6,976 nt of DNA from Thermococci archaeon (GTDB lineage Archaea; Methanobacteriota_B; Thermococci; Thermococcales; Thermococcaceae). Made by a program: the position numbers and the translations under genes. The notes beneath the pieces are model-generated. The model was not told where the DNA came from and ran no database searches. It saw only the letters and a list, made by a program, of their open reading frames with translations. The stretch lies in NCBI GenBank assembly GCA_003663535.1, contig QMUE01000070.1, positions 1 to 6,976 on the forward strand, in the 5' to 3' direction. Positions 1-5,674 of this stretch are shown in pieces; within the stretch, counting starts at the first letter, position 1; the number at the start of each line of letters is the position of its first letter.

Positions 1-101
1 AATTTCTTAGCTCCTACTCCAAACAGCTGGGGGATACACTCCCTAAGGGCATGCATAGACACTTCAGAGAAGTCCGTTGGAAACAACACCTTTTCAAACA
101 T
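1..101 (-). CDS. Universal stress protein (UspA family), N-terminal fragment
   Basis: Only the first 33 codons are in the window; the gene continues past the left edge. The protein starts MFEKVLFPTDFSE, the first beta strand of the universal stress protein fold, with the Asp of 'PTDFS' that usually sits near the ATP-binding site, followed by the helix SMHALRECIPQLF. These proteins are small cytoplasmic, often ATP-binding, alpha/beta proteins of poorly defined stress-related role. The ATG at 101-99 is supported by GGTGATC directly upstream (110-104), a near-perfect match to the archaeal 16S rRNA 3' end. It is divergent from gcvT. The start of the family motif is clear, but the ATP-binding glycine motif near the C-terminus lies outside the window, so ATP binding cannot be judged. 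Confidence 0.8.
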   Translation of the reverse strand, partial: MFEKVLFPTDFSEVSMHALRECIPQLFGVGAKK

Positions 102-153
102 GGGATCACCAAATATATATGTGCCTTAGAGTATTTAGGTCTTTAGGAAAGAA

Positions 154-167
154 AACATTATATTTAG
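154..167. promoter_or_regulatory. AT-rich TATA-like box between the stress protein gene and gcvT
   Basis: The stretch around 157-166 reads ATTATATTTA on plus and TAAATATAAT on minus. On the minus strand it is about 60 bases before the stress protein ATG, giving a leader of roughly 30 bases. On the plus strand it is about 35 bases before the gcvT ATG, which would put the transcript start almost on the GGTGGT ribosome site (186-191). It therefore fits the minus gene better than gcvT. A second weak candidate for the minus gene is near 131-139. Assignment by position only. Confidence 0.35.
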
Positions 168-194
168 AATGATATATTTTACTGTGGTGGTACT

Positions 195-1388
195 ATGAAG
201 AGGGTACACATTTTTGACTGGCATAAAGAGCATGCAAAGAAAGTGGAGGAATTCGCAGGGTGGGAAATGCCAATTTGGTATTCAAGCATAAAAGAAGAAC
301 ACTTGGCCGTTAGAAATGGTGTAGGGATTTTTGATGTTTCCCATATGGGGGAAATATTCTTTAAAGGAAAAGATGCCCTCAAGTTTCTCCAGTATGTCAC
401 AACAAACGATATCTCAAAACCACCAGCAATAAGTGGTACCTACAGCCTTGTTCTTAATGAAAGAGGGGCCGTTAAAGACGAGACCCTTGTGTTTAATATG
501 GGCAACGATACATATATGATGGTATGTGACAGCGATGCTTTTGAAAAACTCTATGCATGGTTTGTGAGCATAAAAAGGGCAATTGAACAGTATACCGAGC
601 TTGACTTGGAAATAGAGAACAAAACTTACGATTATGTTATGTTCTCAATCCAAGGGCTTAAGGCCAAAGATCTAGCCATGGAGCTCTTTGGAATTGACAT
701 CAACCAGCTCTGGTGGTTCCAAGCCAAAGAAGTCGAGCTTGAGGGCATAAAAATGATTCTCTCAAGAAGTGGTTACACTGGAGAGAACGGCTTTGAGGTT
801 TACTTCGAAGATGTAAATCCATATCATCCCGATGAAAGCAAGCGCGGAAAGCCCGAGAAAGCCCTCTACGTGTGGGAAAAGATCCTTGAAGCCGGACAAA
901 AATACGGTATAAAGCCCGCCGGATTGGGAGCAAGAGACACCCTAAGACTTGAAGCTGGATACACTCTCTATGGCAATGAAACAAAGGAGCTCCAACTCTT
1001 GAGCACTGACATTGATGAAGTTACTCCTATCCAAGCTAATCTTGAATTCGCCATCTTCTGGGATAAAGAGTTCGTAGGTAAAGATGCACTGCTCAAGCAA
1101 AAGGAGAGAGGCCTTCCAAGCAAGATGGTGCACTTCAAAATGGTTGACAGGGGGATACCAAGAGCAGGTTACAAAGTTTATGCTGATGGCAAGGAAATCG
1201 GTGAAGTCACAAGTGGAACCCTCTCGCCTCTATTGGGCATTGGAATAGGGGTAGCATTTGTCAAACCAGAATACGCTAAACCCGAAGTAGAGATCGAGAT
1301 TGAAGTAAGAGGACAAAAGAAGAAGGCCTTAACAGTAGCTCCACCATTCTACGATCCCAAGAAGTACGGGGCATTTAGGGAGGAGTAA
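195..1388 (+). CDS. gcvT: Glycine cleavage system T-protein (aminomethyltransferase)
   Basis: This cytoplasmic enzyme takes the aminomethyl group carried on lipoyl-H-protein and transfers its methylene to tetrahydrofolate (or the archaeal equivalent), releasing ammonia. The 397 residues are close to the length I recall for Pyrococcus T-protein. Visible family motifs are AGWEMP (21-26), DVSHMG (47-52), [11 protein letters not shown] (191-201), [13 protein letters not shown] (243-255) and SGTLSP (340-345). Relative to bacterial enzymes there is extra sequence around 208-224 and 261-277. The usual catalytic Asp in the 'G-x-x-DD' segment appears as Glu: GAVKDE at 91-96 has Glu96 where the Thermotoga enzyme has Asp96 (aligned from memory). 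The ATG is preceded by GGTGGT at 186-191. No gcvH or gcvP gene is in the window, so the complex must be completed from elsewhere. The gene ends 3 bases before the convergent hydrolase gene. Confidence 0.95.
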   Translation: MKRVHIFDWHKEHAKKVEEFAGWEMPIWYSSIKEEHLAVRNGVGIFDVSHMGEIFFKGKDALKFLQYVTTNDISKPPAISGTYSLVLNERGAVKDETLVFNMGNDTYMMVCDSDAFEKLYAWFVSIKRAIEQYTELDLEIENKTYDYVMFSIQGLKAKDLAMELFGIDINQLWWFQAKEVELEGIKMILSRSGYTGENGFEVYFEDVNPYHPDESKRGKPEKALYVWEKILEAGQKYGIKPAGLGARDTLRLEAGYTLYGNETKELQLLSTDIDEVTPIQANLEFAIFWDKEFVGKDALLKQKERGLPSKMVHFKMVDRGIPRAGYKVYADGKEIGEVTSGTLSPLLGIGIGVAFVKPEYAKPEVEIEIEVRGQKKKALTVAPPFYDPKKYGAFREE

Positions 1389-1391
1389 TTC

Positions 1392-1964
1392 CTACTTTTC
1401 TTTTATTATTGCAAAAGCCCTAACTGGACTGCCCGAGCCATTTTTGATTTTTAGTGGAACCGCAAAGAAAGTAAATTCATTTCCAATGAGGTTTTCAAGA
1501 TTCGTAAGGTTCTCAAAAATTGGAACCTCATTGGAAAGCAATATTTTGTGTGTTTTAAAGTCTCCTATAGTGGGATTATCAATCCCTACAGCCTTAACCG
1601 CAAGGTCAATTAAATATCTGGCTCCTTCTTCGCTGAGATAAATAGCCTTCCCTCCAGTATAGAAAAGCACTATCTCAGCTACTCTTAGCATTTCGCTGGG
1701 TTCTATATTCCTATCCAAGTGAGATACATCTATCACTATGCCCTTTCCAATAAACTTCTCCAGCGGCATTTCATCTATTGTTTTCCCATGGGGAATAAAA
1801 TGTGCCGGCGCATCGACATGAGTTCCACTGTGCTCTCCAAGAAAGAGAGTATTCATTTGATATCCATCCTTTTCAACATCAGTCCATTCTTTTATTTCTA
1901 TTTTGGGATCACCAAGATAAACAGGAGTTTTCTCACTAAGTTCCATAGTTAGATCTATTATCAT
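1392..1964 (-). CDS. Cyclase/kynurenine formamidase-family metal-dependent hydrolase
   Basis: This 190-residue protein belongs to the 'cyclase' superfamily (PF04199), which includes bacterial KynB kynurenine formamidase, isatin hydrolase and polyketide cyclase-like proteins. The signature HSGTHVDAPAHF is intact at 45-56. His45, His49 and Asp51 are the expected divalent-metal ligands, and His55 is the usual catalytic or second-metal residue. The downstream family motif is KILLSNEVPIFENLTNL (140-156), with conserved Glu151. Substrate cannot be inferred: no tryptophan-degradation genes are nearby, so calling it kynurenine formamidase would overreach. The start ATG at 1964-1962 has a strong site, AAGGTGGTGA, at about 1971-1980. 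A later ATG at codon 7 is possible but lacks its own site. The gene is convergent with gcvT and divergent from ahcY; no functional link to either is evident. Confidence 0.88.
   Translation of the reverse strand: MIIDLTMELSEKTPVYLGDPKIEIKEWTDVEKDGYQMNTLFLGEHSGTHVDAPAHFIPHGKTIDEMPLEKFIGKGIVIDVSHLDRNIEPSEMLRVAEIVLFYTGGKAIYLSEEGARYLIDLAVKAVGIDNPTIGDFKTHKILLSNEVPIFENLTNLENLIGNEFTFFAVPLKIKNGSGSPVRAFAIIKEK
1395..1410 (+). terminator. T-run terminator of gcvT, inside the 3' end of the hydrolase gene
   Basis: The plus strand reads CTTTTCTTTTATTATT directly after the gcvT stop. This is a pyrimidine/T-rich tract without hairpin, as expected for intrinsic archaeal termination. Because the two genes are only 3 bases apart, it overlaps the last codons of the opposing gene. 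No comparable T-run is seen for the opposing transcript. Confidence 0.5.
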
Positions 1965-1993
1965 TATCTTTCACCACCTTCAATAGGACGCTC

Positions 1994-2014
1994 ACATTTT
2001 TAACCTTTTAATTC
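1994..2014. promoter_or_regulatory. Divergent promoter region of hydrolase gene and ahcY
   Basis: Only 70 bases separate the two start codons. On plus, TTTTTAAC at about 1997-2004 lies some 35 bases before the ahcY ATG. On minus, GGAATTAAAAGG (about 2014-2003) or GGTTAAAAATG (about 2004-1994) lies 30-45 bases before the hydrolase ATG. None is a strong TATA consensus. The two promoters must overlap, so the genes are unlikely to be fully independent in expression. Confidence 0.35.
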
Positions 2015-2034
2015 CATCCTTAAGCGGTGATGGT

Positions 2035-3300
2035 ATGAACTGCACGAAGGATTACTGCGTAAAGGATATTAATCTGGCACCTGAGGGAGAGAAGAAAATA
2101 GATTGGGTCTCTCGTTTTATGCCTGTTCTCCAGAACATAAGAAAAGAATTTGAAAAGGAAAAGCCCTTTAGAGGTGTAAGAATTGCTGCGACCCTCCATC
2201 TTGAAATGAAAACTGCGTTTTTACTTTTAACGCTCAAAGCTGCCGGAGCAGAAGTTTCCACAACAGCAAGCAACCCCCTAAGTACCCAGGATGATGTTGT
2301 TGCCGCTTTAGCCAAAAACGGAGTAAAAGTTTATGCCATAAGGGGCGAAAGCAGGGAAGAATACTATGAATTCATGCACAAAGCCCTTGATATAAAGCCG
2401 AACATTATCATAGATGATGGAGCAGACATGATAAGTGTTGTCCACAGAGAGAGGCAAGAACTCATTGACAACATCTGGGGAGCAAGCGAGGAAACAACAA
2501 CTGGAGTTCTCCGCTTAAGGGCGATGGAAAAGGATGGAGTGCTTAGATTCCCAATCATAGCGGTAAATGACAGTTACACAAAATACCTCTTCGACAACCG
2601 TTATGGAACGGGCCAATCAACGTGGGACGGAATAATCAGGAGCACAAACCTTCTTATAGCTGGTAAAAACGTCGTTGTAGTTGGCTATGGCTGGTGTGGA
2701 AGAGGAATAGCCATGAGAGCTAAAGGTCTTGGAGCCACAGTAATTGTTGTTGAAACTGATCCAATTAGGGCCTTAGAGGCAAGGATGGATGGATTCTTGG
2801 TTATGCCGATGAGGGAAGCAGCGAAAGTAGGAGACATCTTTGTCACTTCAACCGGAAACATAAACTGCATCCGTAGAGAACACTTCGAGGTCATGAAAGA
2901 TGGGGTGATCATGGCAAATGCCGGGCATTTTGACGTGGAAATCAGTAAGCCCGACCTTGAGGCTTTATCTGTAGAGATAAACAATCCCAGACCCAATATT
3001 ACGGAATACAAGCTCAAAGACGGAAGAAGATTGTATCTCCTTGCGGAAGGAAGGTTAGTGAATTTAGCAGCCGCTGATGGACACCCAGCTGAGATCATGG
3101 ACATGAGCTTTGCCTTACAGGCCAAAGCAGCGGAGTACATCAAGAACAACCACGAGAAGCTTGAGCCTAAAGTCTATGTTTTGCCGAGGGAAATTGATGA
3201 GATGGTAGCCAAGATTAAGCTCAAATCCCTGGGCATCGAGATTGAAAAGCTAACTGAAGAGCAAAAGCAATACTTGGAGAGCTGGGAACACGGGACTTAA
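2035..3300 (+). CDS. ahcY: Adenosylhomocysteinase (S-adenosylhomocysteine hydrolase)
   Basis: This NAD-dependent cytosolic enzyme hydrolyses S-adenosylhomocysteine to adenosine and homocysteine, removing the inhibitory product of methyltransferases. At 421 residues it has the archaeal length. Family residues visible: His55 in HLEMKT, Asp131 in DDGAD (127-131), EETTTG (152-157), YTKYLFDN (181-188) with Lys183 and Asp187, the Rossmann motif GYGWCGRG (217-224; archaeal form of GYGDVGKG), and His298 in NAGHFDVEI (295-303). The protein ends ESWEHGT and lacks the Lys/Tyr-containing C-terminal tail of eukaryotic enzymes that reaches into the partner's NAD site, as I recall for other archaeal forms. 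The ATG is preceded by GGTGAT at 2026-2031 with short spacing; no other in-frame start fits. It is monocistronic, with a T-rich terminator immediately downstream. Confidence 0.96.
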   Translation: MNCTKDYCVKDINLAPEGEKKIDWVSRFMPVLQNIRKEFEKEKPFRGVRIAATLHLEMKTAFLLLTLKAAGAEVSTTASNPLSTQDDVVAALAKNGVKVYAIRGESREEYYEFMHKALDIKPNIIIDDGADMISVVHRERQELIDNIWGASEETTTGVLRLRAMEKDGVLRFPIIAVNDSYTKYLFDNRYGTGQSTWDGIIRSTNLLIAGKNVVVVGYGWCGRGIAMRAKGLGATVIVVETDPIRALEARMDGFLVMPMREAAKVGDIFVTSTGNINCIRREHFEVMKDGVIMANAGHFDVEISKPDLEALSVEINNPRPNITEYKLKDGRRLYLLAEGRLVNLAAADGHPAEIMDMSFALQAKAAEYIKNNHEKLEPKVYVLPREIDEMVAKIKLKSLGIEIEKLTEEQKQYLESWEHGT

Positions 3301-3323
3301 TTTCCTTTTTGTTTAGCATTTTT
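3301..3323 (+). terminator. Multi T-run terminator of ahcY
   Basis: Immediately after the ahcY stop the plus strand reads TTTCCTTTTTG followed by a second T5 run at 3319-3323. Two T-runs within 23 bases and no hairpin fit Thermococcales intrinsic termination. From here to 3354 nothing else is seen. The minus-strand gene ending at 3355 has no clear T-run of its own before it meets ahcY. Confidence 0.6.
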
Positions 3324-3354
3324 GCAGGATTGCACGCCACTCTAAACAGAACGT

Positions 3355-3681
3355 TTACCTGCTGATGAAAATCCACATAATGAACACTACAGCGGCGATA
3401 ATTCGCCAAACCAATACGTTTAGCGAATTCCCATGCGTGTAATTGTAAAAGGCTATTAACATGAAAAGAAGAAGCAACGTAAAAAGTCCGGAAGCTTTTC
3501 GTTTGTAGTTGGGGAGTAATTTCCGTGAGAGACTTTCACTGATAGTTGGAATCCATACAGCTACCGCCCCAAGAAGCAAAAGCTCCATATTGGTGGAGTT
3601 TGTGGTCCCATAACAAGCAAGAGCAGAAAGGAGAAAGGGCATGCTGAGGACTGCTGTCTTCGGAGGTATCTTGGGGAACAT
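3355..3681 (-). CDS. Small four-helix membrane protein (108 aa), unknown function
   Basis: I do not recognise a named family. The 108 residues contain four hydrophobic segments, at about 10-25, 31-47, 64-81 and 88-106. A basic loop (RKLLPNYKRK, about 53-62) lies between helices 2 and 3, and the C-terminus is short and basic. The ATG at 3681-3679 lies 3 bases after the stop of the preceding broken gene; upstream GCGGGG is only a weak ribosome site, so translation is probably coupled. Topology and C-terminal pattern (HGNSLNVLVW then a hydrophobic run ending FISR) resemble the broken gene before it (TGSLTFETIK then a hydrophobic run ending KIRR). It may be a further member of the same four-helix family and the last gene of the Cys-rich precursor operon. 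Immunity or export is only a guess from context. Confidence 0.6.
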   Translation of the reverse strand: MFPKIPPKTAVLSMPFLLSALACYGTTNSTNMELLLLGAVAVWIPTISESLSRKLLPNYKRKASGLFTLLLLFMLIAFYNYTHGNSLNVLVWRIIAAVVFIMWIFISR

Positions 3682-3684
3682 TTT

Positions 3685-4025
3685 TTATTGCCCCGCTAAT
3701 TTTCTCTCACCTCTTCGTATCTTATCAAAAAGATACACTACCACAAATATAAGGAGTGTTGATAACTTCACGCCCACTGTTTTATTGTCTCAAAAGTTAG
3801 TGAGCCAGTCAACAAGTCCCTCACAAAGATAGATAACGCCCACAGAATTGTCGCAAATATCACTCCTGGGAAAATTTTAAACTTAACAATAAGTCCATAA
3901 CCGGCAATAATAGGAAACATAATTGTTGCTAAGGCTACAAAGAGAGGCGTCCCATCGAATACAGCTAAGCCCGTGAGAATTAGAGAAATTAGAAAAACGA
4001 AATAAATTTTTCTATCTTTGGGCAG
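3685..4025 (-). pseudogene. Frameshifted four-helix membrane protein gene lacking a standard start codon
   Basis: Reading from a CTG at 4025-4023, the frame is open for 85 codons (LPKDRKIYFVFLISL... to ...TFETIKQWA, stop 3770-3768) with three hydrophobic segments. A second frame then runs from a GTG at 3771-3769 for 28 codons (VKLSTLLIFVVVYLFDKIRR..., stop 3687-3685), giving a fourth helix and a basic tail. The two overlap by GTGA. One extra A in the A-run at 3780-3783 would join them as ...TFETIKTVGVKLSTLL..., about 114 residues, matching the 111-residue four-helix protein encoded at 5339-5674 in length and topology. No ATG, GTG or TTG exists near the 5' end: codons before CTG are GTA and then TGA. 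A good ribosome site (GGGGTGGTG) is nevertheless present. I infer a decayed gene. Alternatives are two translationally coupled small genes with a CTG start, or a sequencing error. Confidence 0.55.
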
Positions 4026-4031
4026 TACTCA

Positions 4032-4040
4032 CACCACCCC
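4032..4040 (-). promoter_or_regulatory. Strong ribosome binding site without a standard start codon
   Basis: The minus strand reads GGGGTGGTG, followed by TGAGTA and then CTG. Spacing to the CTG is 6 bases, normal for this group. It marks where translation of the broken four-helix gene once began or still begins. The GTA just before CTG is one base from GTG, a possible lost start. Confidence 0.5.
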
Positions 4041-4053
4041 AATTGAATTCAAA

Positions 4054-4416
4054 CTATCCCTTTATATCCTCGTAACTGGCTATAATAAACACTGCGACGT
4101 AAACTAACAATATGGGCAATAATGGAAAAGCCCAAGCTCTATAACCAAACATAATGGCTCCAGTGATGGAGAAAACGCCTATTGCCAAAGCTGCTGAAAT
4201 AATGCCCTTAATATGCTCGGGAAGAAATGCTAGCTTACTGTGCTTACTGGCAAAGACGTAAAAGGTAATTGATGCAACAGAAGCGAGAATATAGCACGTC
4301 AATGCACTTACCGCATCTTTTGTATCTGCTCGTCCCGTGATAAGGAGAACAAAAATAGAAATAATGACAAAAAGTGATGCAATGAAGCCTTTAATTAGCG
4401 GATTCTTTAGCAACAC
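4054..4416 (-). CDS. Small multi-spanning membrane protein (120 aa), unknown function
   Basis: No named family is recognised. The 120 residues hold four hydrophobic segments (about 10-27, 37-56, 71-90, 95-113) and end YEDIKG. The frame is open from a TTG at 4428 directly after the preceding stop. I prefer the GTG at 4416-4414, because GGAGG lies 5 bases before it, while nothing resembling a site precedes the TTG. It follows the Cys-rich precursor gene by 12 bases, so the two should be co-transcribed. By eye the whole protein aligns with residues 50-158 of the 168-residue protein encoded at 5671-6177: ASVASITFYVFASK (45-58) against AGVAATFYAFTDK (87-99). The following Pro and the final '..YxxxK' are at nearly equal spacing. 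That makes it the probable paralogue of the first gene of the upstream pair. A role in immunity to, or export of, the precursor peptide is inferred from position only. Confidence 0.7.
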   Translation of the reverse strand: MLLKNPLIKGFIASLFVIISIFVLLITGRADTKDAVSALTCYILASVASITFYVFASKHSKLAFLPEHIKGIISAALAIGVFSITGAIMFGYRAWAFPLLPILLVYVAVFIIASYEDIKG

Positions 4417-4428
4417 AGCTCCCTCCAA

Positions 4429-5127
4429 TTACGGTGCTGTATCCATACAATATGTTCCATATTGGATACACTCATTGCACCCTTCATAGGCCCAAGGACA
4501 TACAGTCATAACGCATGCAAGGAAAAGTACTAGGTTGCCTGACCATGCACATGCTAGACAAGATGCTATCATACAGGGTATGTTATAATCTCTACTACAG
4601 CAATAGGACATGCAAAGGAAGACACAATCCGCATCACTATAACATTCATATTCACAACTGCTTGAAGATGTTACTTCTCCATTTGTACCTATGGCTTTAG
4701 TCGTTATTCTTTTGTTGTCATCTGAAATTGTGAATTCTAACAGGTAGCTTCTTGTTTTAACTCCTTGTACCGGTTTTGAGAATTCATAGTAAGCTATCAG
4801 GTGCTTGCTATCCTTAAGGGGCAAAGCCATTGCAAACATTTCAATCTTTTCACCGTTGTATTCCACAGTATGCTTTACAACCTTCACGTTCTTATAATCA
4901 ATCTCCCATGGTTTAGCTAAACCCCTAATGTCCTTGCTTGCCAGAACTTTTGCAAAAACATGCACCAAAGACCAGTTCTCGACTTTTCTTTCTAAGGGCT
5001 TAACTTCTCTAAAAGGATTCACGCACCCTTTAACTTCTGGGAGTTTGGGCTGGCTCACCGCATAAGCTGCGTACGCTCCAACCAAAAGCAAACCCACAAA
5101 CATGCTTAGCAATGCCTTTCTCCTCAT
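4429..5127 (-). CDS. Secreted precursor with Cys-rich C-terminus; candidate halocin C8-like archaeocin
   Basis: The 232-residue protein starts MRRKALLSMFVGLLLVGAYAAYA, a typical Sec signal peptide (cleavage near 23-25). A soluble middle domain (about 26-150) has one cysteine (Cys35) and no recognised motif. A TSSSS linker (153-157) leads to a 75-residue C-terminal region with 14 cysteines (158, 162, 168, 172, 176, 177, 185, 190, 193, 205, 210, 217, 220, 227) and a hydrophobic run at 198-209. This is the layout of the halocin C8 precursor, in which the N-terminal part acts as immunity protein and a Cys-rich C-terminal peptide of about 76 residues is the antimicrobial. TVCPWAYEGCNEC (208-220) resembles halocin C8 IVCTVADEYSGC as I remember it. 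The ATG at 5127-5125 is chosen over an in-frame TTG at 5142 because GGGGAGG lies just before it and the result is a clean signal peptide. A disulfide-rich surface protein without antimicrobial role is the main alternative. Confidence 0.75.
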   Translation of the reverse strand: MRRKALLSMFVGLLLVGAYAAYAVSQPKLPEVKGCVNPFREVKPLERKVENWSLVHVFAKVLASKDIRGLAKPWEIDYKNVKVVKHTVEYNGEKIEMFAMALPLKDSKHLIAYYEFSKPVQGVKTRSYLLEFTISDDNKRITTKAIGTNGEVTSSSSCEYECYSDADCVFLCMSYCCSRDYNIPCMIASCLACAWSGNLVLFLACVMTVCPWAYEGCNECIQYGTYCMDTAP

Positions 5128-5170
5128 TCGCCCCCTCCCCAAACAGGAACACTCATCAAATAATAGACAC

Positions 5171-5190
5171 TAAAAGTATATAAAATTTAC
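5171..5190. promoter_or_regulatory. Symmetric TATA region serving the Cys-rich precursor gene and a divergent small ORF
   Basis: On minus the sequence reads AAATTTTATATACTTTTA, with TTTTATATA at 5185-5177; a start about 26 bases on gives a leader of roughly 25-28 bases to the precursor ATG. On plus it reads TAAAAGTATATAAAA, with an A-rich BRE-like element before TATATAA; a start near 5207 would fall just before GGTGAG (5209-5214) and the ATG at 5224. Both orientations look usable, so the two transcripts probably compete or are co-regulated. Based on consensus and spacing only. Confidence 0.5.
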
Positions 5191-5223
5191 TTTTATTTTG
5201 AGGTTTTTGGTGAGTTATTATTA

Positions 5224-5349
5224 ATGGTGATAAAGTTTGGCTTTTCAGTTATCTTGATTTCACTAAGGAAAAGGGAAAGCAACATTCTGAGAACCAAAGT
5301 TCTTGAAGTAATGTGGACATTTAAATCTCCCTACAGAGCTACTGGTTGA
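5224..5349 (+). CDS. Small basic ORF (41 aa), possible regulator remnant
   Basis: The frame ATG GTG ATA AAG... encodes MVIKFGFSVILISLRKRES, then NILRTKVLEVMWTFKSPYRATG. It is short but has a full set of signals: a TATA box at about 5177-5184, GGTGAG 9 bases before the ATG, and spacing typical of the group. The second half (ILRTKVLEVMWTFKSPYRA) resembles the first helix of a winged-helix regulator, which would normally continue into the DNA-reading helix but here meets a stop. I found no continuation in other frames. It runs tail-to-tail into the 3' end of the 111-residue membrane protein gene with 11 bases overlap. It could be a truncated regulator, a genuine small protein, or chance. Low confidence in function; moderate that the signals are real. 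Confidence 0.4.
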   Translation: MVIKFGFSVILISLRKRESNILRTKVLEVMWTFKSPYRATG

Positions 5350-5674
5350 CATATTGAGTTTTCTTCCATCTTATCTTCCAAACCATTTTGAGGTACATGC
5401 CAATTAAGCTAAGTTCAAATGCTACTAAAAGCAACGATGATGCAGGAAGCTTTTTGACGTTTTCAACTGCCAAATACGTTAAAGGAATGCTCAAGAGGAC
5501 TCCAACCGTGCTGATGGACATGTTCCTCCTTACGATTGCAGATAGCGTAATCAAGAAGAGCATTAGGTAGAGCATGTAGAATGAGTACTTAACATGTCCA
5601 ATTAAAAACCCTGCTATCCCCAAAAGAATGACAAAAACAGAAACAAAAATTAAGGAAATATCGGACTTTCTCAT
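5339..5674 (-). CDS. Small four-helix membrane protein (111 aa), unknown function
   Basis: No named family is recognised. The 111 residues have four hydrophobic segments (about 7-27, 31-48, 54-70, 79-96) and a strongly basic C-terminus (KMVWKIRWKK, 96-105), predicting an inner-membrane protein with a cytoplasmic positive tail. Its ATG overlaps the stop of the upstream gene (ATGA, 5674-5671), and GGGGGGTG lies about 5 bases before it, so the two are translationally coupled. The broken gene at 3685-4025, once repaired, has the same length, helix count and basic tail, suggesting a paralogous pair. No clear T-run follows the stop; the downstream 200 bases hold the 41-codon plus-strand ORF and the promoter of the Cys-rich precursor gene. 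Confidence 0.75.
   Translation of the reverse strand: MRKSDISLIFVSVFVILLGIAGFLIGHVKYSFYMLYLMLFLITLSAIVRRNMSISTVGVLLSIPLTYLAVENVKKLPASSLLLVAFELSLIGMYLKMVWKIRWKKTQYVNQ

Noticed and set aside
700..984. Minus-strand open frame opposite gcvT, rich in Arg, Cys and Leu
   Set aside because: Composition is that of an antisense frame; the opposite strand encodes conserved T-protein motifs across the same bases.
1392..1964. Specific assignment of the hydrolase as kynurenine formamidase (kynB)
   Set aside because: The metal-site motif is shared by the whole superfamily, and no kynurenine-pathway gene is in the window.
2685..3149. 154-codon minus-strand open frame opposite ahcY
   Set aside because: It lies wholly within the strongly supported adenosylhomocysteinase gene, has no ribosome site and is low-complexity Ser/Ala/Leu-rich, as expected of an antisense shadow.
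3768..3790. Programmed -1 frameshifting joining the two frames of the four-helix gene
   Set aside because: No X-XXY-YYZ slippery heptamer or downstream stem is visible around ATAAAACAG, and the gene also lacks a normal start, so decay or an indel is simpler.
3641..3832. 63-codon plus-strand open frame across the broken four-helix gene
   Set aside because: No ribosome site or promoter, and the minus strand carries membrane-helix coding pattern in this stretch.
4515..4700. 61-codon plus-strand open frame with Cys, His and Tyr-rich sequence
   Set aside because: It is the complement of the Cys-rich region of the precursor; the unusual composition simply mirrors that gene.
5008..5055. Lipoprotein anchoring of the precursor at Cys35
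   Set aside because: The residues before the Cys are EVKG and lie about ten residues past the likely signal cleavage site; there is no lipobox of the L-x-G/A-C kind.
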